A stretch of 64,000 nucleotides of DNA from JACRGC01 sp041305345. Its GTDB lineage: Archaea > Micrarchaeota > Micrarchaeia > Norongarragalinales > SBBD01. Below, piece after piece: positions 60,294-64,000 of this stretch (positions within the stretch are counted from its first letter, which is position 1; every line of letters begins with the position of its first letter). The position numbers and the translations under genes are program-made. The notes under the pieces were generated by a model, which did not search any database, was not told the DNA's origin, and saw only the letters and a list, made by a program, of their open reading frames with translations. The DNA lies in NCBI GenBank assembly GCA_041305345.1, contig JBFYLP010000001.1, positions 1 to 64,000 of the forward strand. The letters are read 5' to 3'.

Positions 60294-61127
60294 ATGCGAA
60301 TGGATGAAGCACATACCGAACACCACAGGAAGGACGGGAACGATGGGATGTATGCGATTGCAATCGCGGTAATAGTCTCAACGATAATATTGTCGGGGAT
60401 TGTTGTTTATGCGGCAAATGGCGTGAATGCGAATTTGCAGCAGATAAGCACGAATGTCCAGAATTTGAAGCTTAGCGTTAACGTGCAAGGAGGATCGCAG
60501 CCAACCGCCACGGCAACGCCTACGGCAAACCCGACAACGCAGCCCGAACCCCAAATCGATATGGCCGCGCTTTCGGATGATGACCCGGCGCTTGGGCCGA
60601 AGGATGCGAAGGTTACGATCGTGGAATTCACTGACTTTGAGTGCCCCTATTGCGGCGCTGCTGCTGGAACGCATCAAGTGCTGATGGATAGGCTAAAGGC
60701 GCAGGACCCGACGTGGACGCCGGCTGATCCAAAGTTGATAGAGCTTGCAAAGGCCGGAAAGATCAGGTTCGTTGTAAGGGACTTCCCACTTACGCAGATA
60801 CACCCCGATGCGCAGAAGGCTGCCGAGGCCTCGGAATGCGCGGACGAGCAGGGGAAATACTGGGAGATGCACGACAAGCTGTTTGCAAGCCAGAGCGCAT
60901 TAAAGGTGGCGGACTTGAAGAAATACGCTGCGGACCTCAAGCTCGATACTGCAAAATTCAATGACTGCCTGGATAGCGGGAAGATGGCTGCGGAAGTGAA
61001 CAAGGACCTGGGAGAAGGGGTTGCTGTTGGCGTGCAGGGGACGCCGGCATTCATCGTGAATGGCCAGTTAGTATCCGGGGCGGTTTCGGCTTCGGCATTC
61101 GAGCAGTTCATCAATGCGGCCGTATAA
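60294..61127 (+). CDS. Membrane-anchored DsbA-family thiol oxidoreductase
   Basis: This protein of about 277 aa has a basic N-terminus, one membrane helix (MYAIAIAVIVSTIILSGIVVYAA), a Thr/Pro linker and a thioredoxin fold with CPYC in IVEFTDFECPYCGAAAG, later FVVRDFPLTQIHPDAQKAAEASEC and GTPAFIVNG. It is predicted to form or shuffle disulfides outside the cell, which fits the Cys-rich surface proteins of this genome. ATG 60300 is an alternative start. Confidence 0.88.
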   Translation: MRMDEAHTEHHRKDGNDGMYAIAIAVIVSTIILSGIVVYAANGVNANLQQISTNVQNLKLSVNVQGGSQPTATATPTANPTTQPEPQIDMAALSDDDPALGPKDAKVTIVEFTDFECPYCGAAAGTHQVLMDRLKAQDPTWTPADPKLIELAKAGKIRFVVRDFPLTQIHPDAQKAAEASECADEQGKYWEMHDKLFASQSALKVADLKKYAADLKLDTAKFNDCLDSGKMAAEVNKDLGEGVAVGVQGTPAFIVNGQLVSGAVSASAFEQFINAAV

Positions 61128-61300
61128 ACGGCTAGATGACCAAATCAAGCAGCAGGGGGCCGACCAATAAGCTTTATATTTTTTTTTGAACAAACATAAA
61201 TCCCGAAAACCTCTTTTCCGGATGGGGGCATAGCATTTAGGCTTACGTTACTGAATCTGATTCGTGCTCAATAAACAAATATTTGAAAAGGTGGTAAATT

Positions 61301-62956
61301 ATGGCAAACGAAGGTAAGTTGCAAAATCAGCAGATAATGATTTTGCCTGAGGGAGCGCAGCGCATCCTTGGAAGGGACGCGCAGCGGACAAACATAGCCG
61401 TCGGGTATGCGGTCGCGCAGGCGGTAAAGAGCACTCTTGGCCCTAGGGGGATGGATAAAATGCTTGTGGATGACATGGGCGATATCGTCATCACTAACGA
61501 TGGGGCGACCATATTGCAGGAAATGAACATTGAGCACCCTGCAGGGAAGATGATGGTCGAGATTGCAAAGACGCAAGACCAGGAGGTCGGGGATGGCACC
61601 ACCACCGCGGTAGTGCTTGCGGGCGAACTGCTAAAGAAGAGCCTCGAGCTGCTAGACCAGAACATACACGCCTCCACGATAATTACGGGCTACAAGCAGG
61701 CTGCGGATAGGGCCCAGAAGCTGCTGCTTGAAATCGGCGAGAACGTGACCGTTAAGGACATCGCAACCCTCGAGAAGATAGGCACAGTAGCAATGGGAAG
61801 CAAGACAATAGGGGTTGGCGCAACGAAGAACCAGCTTGCGAAGCTCGTTGTTTCCGCAGTGACGCAGGTCGCGGAATTGAAGGATGGCAAGATGACGATA
61901 GATAAGGATTATGTGAAGATCGAAAAGAAGCAGGGAGGGGACGTCACGCAAACCACGATCATCAACGGAGTGCTGATCGACAAGGAAGTCGTGCACCCCG
62001 GAATGCCAAAGAAGATTGAGAATGGAAAGATTGCCCTTGTTGATGCGGCATTGGAAATCGAGAAGACAGAAACGGATGCAAGGATTTCAATCACATCCCC
62101 AAATCAGATGACCGCGTTCCTCGAGCAGGAGGAGAAGATGCTTCGGGACATGGTCGACAAGGTCGCAAAGAGCGGCTGCAACGTGCTCTTCTGCCAGAAG
62201 GGAATAGACGACGTAGCGCAGCATTACCTTTCAAAGAAGGGCATACTCGCTGCAAGGCGTGTTAAGAAATCGGACATGGAAAAGCTCGTCCGTGCAACCG
62301 GGGGAAGGATCACAACCACTCTGGACGACCTTAGCGAAAAGGACCTGGGCAAGGCGGGCCTTATCGAGGAGAGGAAGGTCGCCGGGGAGCACATGGTATT
62401 CGTGGAGAAGTGCAAGGAGCCCAAATCAGTGACGCTTTTTGTTAGGGGAGGCACGCAGCACGTCGTGGATGAGGCCGAAAGGGCGGTTGTGGATGCGATA
62501 GGCGCCGTAAGCTCGGCAATCGAGGAGGGGAAATACGTCACCGGCGGCGGAAGCACGGAGATGCAGCTTTCAATGCAGCTACGGAAGTACGCGGTGGAAG
62601 TTGGGGGAAGGGAGCAGCTTGCAATTACGGCATTTGCTGAGGCTCTCGAAGTGATCCCAAGGACGCTTGCGGAAAGCTGCGGAATGGATGCGATCGACAC
62701 GCTAGTTGACCTTAGGAGCAGGCACGAGAAGATGGGAAAGCACCTGGGAGTTGACGTGTATGCAAGCAAGATTGCAGATATGAGGGGCCTATCCATCATC
62801 GAGCCCTCGAAAATCAAGAAGCAGGCGGTGCAGTCGGCAAGCGAAGTTGTCGAAATGATCCTTCGGATTGACGACATCATTGCCGGGAAGGGCAAGCCGA
62901 TGATGCCGCCTGGAGGGCCGGGCGGGATGGGCGGCGGAATGGGCGACATGGACTGA
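61301..62956 (+). CDS. Thermosome subunit (group II chaperonin)
   Basis: This 551-aa protein starts MANEGKLQNQQIMILPEGAQRI. It has STLGPRGMDKMLVDDMGDI, VGDGTTTAVVLAGELL, GGGSTEMQLS and the C-terminal Gly/Met tail. It is an ATP-driven folding ring that receives substrates from prefoldin (prefoldin beta at 45.3 kb). AGGTGG six bases before the ATG is the ribosome binding site. A palindrome GAATC-T-GATTC (61253-61263) lies in the upstream region. Confidence 0.96.
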   Translation: MANEGKLQNQQIMILPEGAQRILGRDAQRTNIAVGYAVAQAVKSTLGPRGMDKMLVDDMGDIVITNDGATILQEMNIEHPAGKMMVEIAKTQDQEVGDGTTTAVVLAGELLKKSLELLDQNIHASTIITGYKQAADRAQKLLLEIGENVTVKDIATLEKIGTVAMGSKTIGVGATKNQLAKLVVSAVTQVAELKDGKMTIDKDYVKIEKKQGGDVTQTTIINGVLIDKEVVHPGMPKKIENGKIALVDAALEIEKTETDARISITSPNQMTAFLEQEEKMLRDMVDKVAKSGCNVLFCQKGIDDVAQHYLSKKGILAARRVKKSDMEKLVRATGGRITTTLDDLSEKDLGKAGLIEERKVAGEHMVFVEKCKEPKSVTLFVRGGTQHVVDEAERAVVDAIGAVSSAIEEGKYVTGGGSTEMQLSMQLRKYAVEVGGREQLAITAFAEALEVIPRTLAESCGMDAIDTLVDLRSRHEKMGKHLGVDVYASKIADMRGLSIIEPSKIKKQAVQSASEVVEMILRIDDIIAGKGKPMMPPGGPGGMGGGMGDMD

Positions 62957-62975
62957 TTTTTTTATTTTTTTATAC
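62957..62975 (+). terminator. T-rich terminator after the thermosome gene
   Basis: TTTTTTTATTTTTTTATA directly follows the stop codon, a typical archaeal T-tract end. Its last bases (TTTTATACC) also resemble a TATA box for the structured stretch that follows. Confidence 0.55.
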
Positions 62976-62984
62976 CAATAAGCG

Positions 62985-63115
62985 GGGGCTAGCGCAGCCC
63001 CTGAAAAGGGCCCTGCACGCAGCTGGGCTTGGCTGGGGGGGGTTTGCGCGGGAGCGCCCCTCCGATGGCAGCGGCACAACTGACTGCGCTGCCAGCTCTG
63101 GCTGCAGCTGCACAT
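62985..63115 (+). ncRNA. Candidate structured RNA, unidentified
   Basis: This GC-rich stretch between two genes can form several strong hairpins: GGGGCT-AGCGC-AGCCCC, GGCAGCG-...-CGCTGCC (about 63067-63093), and a closing helix GCAGCTG (63019-63025) with CAGCTGC (63105-63111) directly followed by ACA. No convincing ORF is present. The layout is H/ACA-like but pocket spacing does not clearly fit. A T-rich TATA-like element lies about 20 bases upstream. Confidence 0.35.
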
Positions 63116-63177
63116 TTTCTTCTGGGAATCAATGCGCAAGGCGAAGCCATAAATATCGCCATAGTCAAAAGGAAACC

Positions 63178-63732
63178 ATGGCTGCACTCACGGAACAGGT
63201 CGAGGAAATGAGCAAGGCCCTGCGCAATTTGGGCATGATTGGAAGGAAGGAGACGGAGGAAACACGGCATCATCACGCGCTGAATTACGGGGGCAAATCG
63301 CTGATTTTTGAAAAGAAGGACGTGGGAATGCTCCTTAAGGAAAATGGGAGAACCAAGGATGCAAGGATGCCGGTCCTTGTCGTTAAACCGGAAAAAATCC
63401 GGCATTTCAATGGGAAACCGGGGAAGGATCTTGACAGGCTTGCGAAGCTGTTTTCCGCAATCGACTTGGAAAACGAGGATGCCTATTACCGGGGGCTCGC
63501 GATCCTCTCAAAGGCGTATTTTTGCAACGCCACGAATAAACACATTAAGGAATTCGAAAAGGCGCTAAACGGACCGCTTAAAAAATACCGTTTCAAGCGG
63601 GTAAACTGGATGGCGATGCGGGACCGGCCCCCCAACTTCCTTCAAAACAGGTACCGGCTACTGGGAATGTACCAAATCATTGAGGCTATGGCAAAGCAGA
63701 GGGGCGCAACATTCATCAATCCGATAAAATGA
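63178..63732 (+). CDS. Unrecognised 184-aa protein
   Basis: MAALTEQVEEMSKALRNLGM begins a protein with an N-terminal coiled coil and a basic alpha/beta remainder (RMPVLVVKPEKIRHFNGKPGKDLDRL, AYYRGLAILSKAYFC). A TATA-like CATAAATATC (about 63149-63158) lies about 25 bases before, favouring a leaderless start here. Function unknown. Confidence 0.65.
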   Translation: MAALTEQVEEMSKALRNLGMIGRKETEETRHHHALNYGGKSLIFEKKDVGMLLKENGRTKDARMPVLVVKPEKIRHFNGKPGKDLDRLAKLFSAIDLENEDAYYRGLAILSKAYFCNATNKHIKEFEKALNGPLKKYRFKRVNWMAMRDRPPNFLQNRYRLLGMYQIIEAMAKQRGATFINPIK

Positions 63733-63820
63733 CCGGGCGCATGGGTAGGAACCCAAATCAACTCCCGGTTTCAAATACATCAACCCAACCTAATTATCGG
63801 GCTGCTCCCGGAATGGATGC

Positions 63821-64000
63821 ATGGATAAGCTGCTTATCACATCGTTCATTGGAGCGGCCATAGGAATGCTTGGGCTGTTGGCAGTATCGAGGGGAATTGC
63901 ATCCGAGGAGATTGGAATTGACGATATTTCCGAAAAGGATGTTGGAAGGTTCGTGCTCATCAGGGGAAGGGTGGCTGGGGCATCGGAGAGCAACGGCAAT
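63821..64000 (+). CDS. Partial membrane-anchored OB-fold-like protein
   Basis: The first 60 codons are visible; the gene runs off the right edge. MDKLLITSFIGAAIGMLGLLAV is a membrane segment, followed by DISEKDVGRFVLIRGRV, which resembles the first strands of an OB fold, as in membrane-anchored nucleic-acid-binding proteins. An upstream ATG at 63813 is out of frame. Confidence 0.5.
   Translation, partial: MDKLLITSFIGAAIGMLGLLAVSRGIASEEIGIDDISEKDVGRFVLIRGRVAGASESNGN

Noticed and set aside
1..64000. CRISPR arrays, insertion-sequence transposases and rRNA operons
   Set aside because: None seen: no regularly spaced repeats, no transposase domains, and only a 5S rRNA gene is present.

Overview
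This 64 kb window is archaeal chromosome. The evidence is archaeal informational and lipid genes: a thermosome subunit, prefoldin beta, PCNA, the RFC large subunit, a primase large-subunit-like protein, a HerA ATPase, an Mre11-like nuclease, an archaeal class I CCA-adding enzyme, a GTP-dependent dephospho-CoA kinase (DUF359), a cupin-type phosphoglucose isomerase, GGGP synthase and a beta-CASP RNase. TATA-like boxes lie about 26 bases before many start codons, so many genes look leaderless. Many small lineage-specific genes, dispersed functions and a DnaK/GrpE pair suggest a DPANN-type archaeon (Diapherotrites/Micrarchaeota-like). That placement is inference; no 16S gene is present.

Layout. 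Positions 1-4.5 kb: the right part of an AT-rich integrated element, with a tyrosine integrase carrying a zinc ribbon, an orphan gene, and a leftward operon of a ribbon-helix-helix repressor, a 40-aa protein, a zinc-finger protein and a helicase-like ATPase. 4.7-8.7 kb: HerA, an isoprenyl diphosphate synthase gene broken by two compensating frameshifts (one at a C10 run), a VapBC module flanked by a 15-bp direct repeat, and a secreted protein with a C9 run beside its TATA box. 8.7-21.6 kb: a Bud23-like methyltransferase, DUF192, PGI, a tRNA-Arg(UCU) with a 188-nt T-loop intron, a YchF/DRG-type GTPase, RFC-L, two pilin-like proteins, DUF2070 and Mre11. 21.7-24.7 kb: a wHTH regulator-grpE-dnaK operon. 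24.7-34.4 kb: YbjQ, CCA enzyme, topoisomerase I, AK6 kinase, DUF359, aCPSF-like RNase and a second VapBC.

34.4-41 kb: a solitary 5S rRNA gene, PCNA, a pyr operon (pyrD-pyrK-orphan-pyrC) and a large surface protein. 41-50 kb: YggS, a CPA2 antiporter, a PriL-like protein, prefoldin beta, a 1.2-kb gene-poor stretch, an OPT transporter, type II pantothenate kinase and GGGPS. 51-64 kb: a double T2SSF membrane protein, ScpA, a 2-hydroxyacid dehydrogenase, a split transketolase plus transaldolase, a membrane-anchored DsbA-like protein, the thermosome, and a GC-rich hairpin-forming stretch that may be a non-coding RNA.

Together the genes cover replication and repair, proteostasis, pyrimidine, CoA and ether-lipid synthesis, the non-oxidative pentose phosphate route, and cell-surface biogenesis. 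All calls come from reading the sequence; no database search was run. The strongest unusual signal is the tRNA-Arg intron. The frameshifts could be real or assembly errors.
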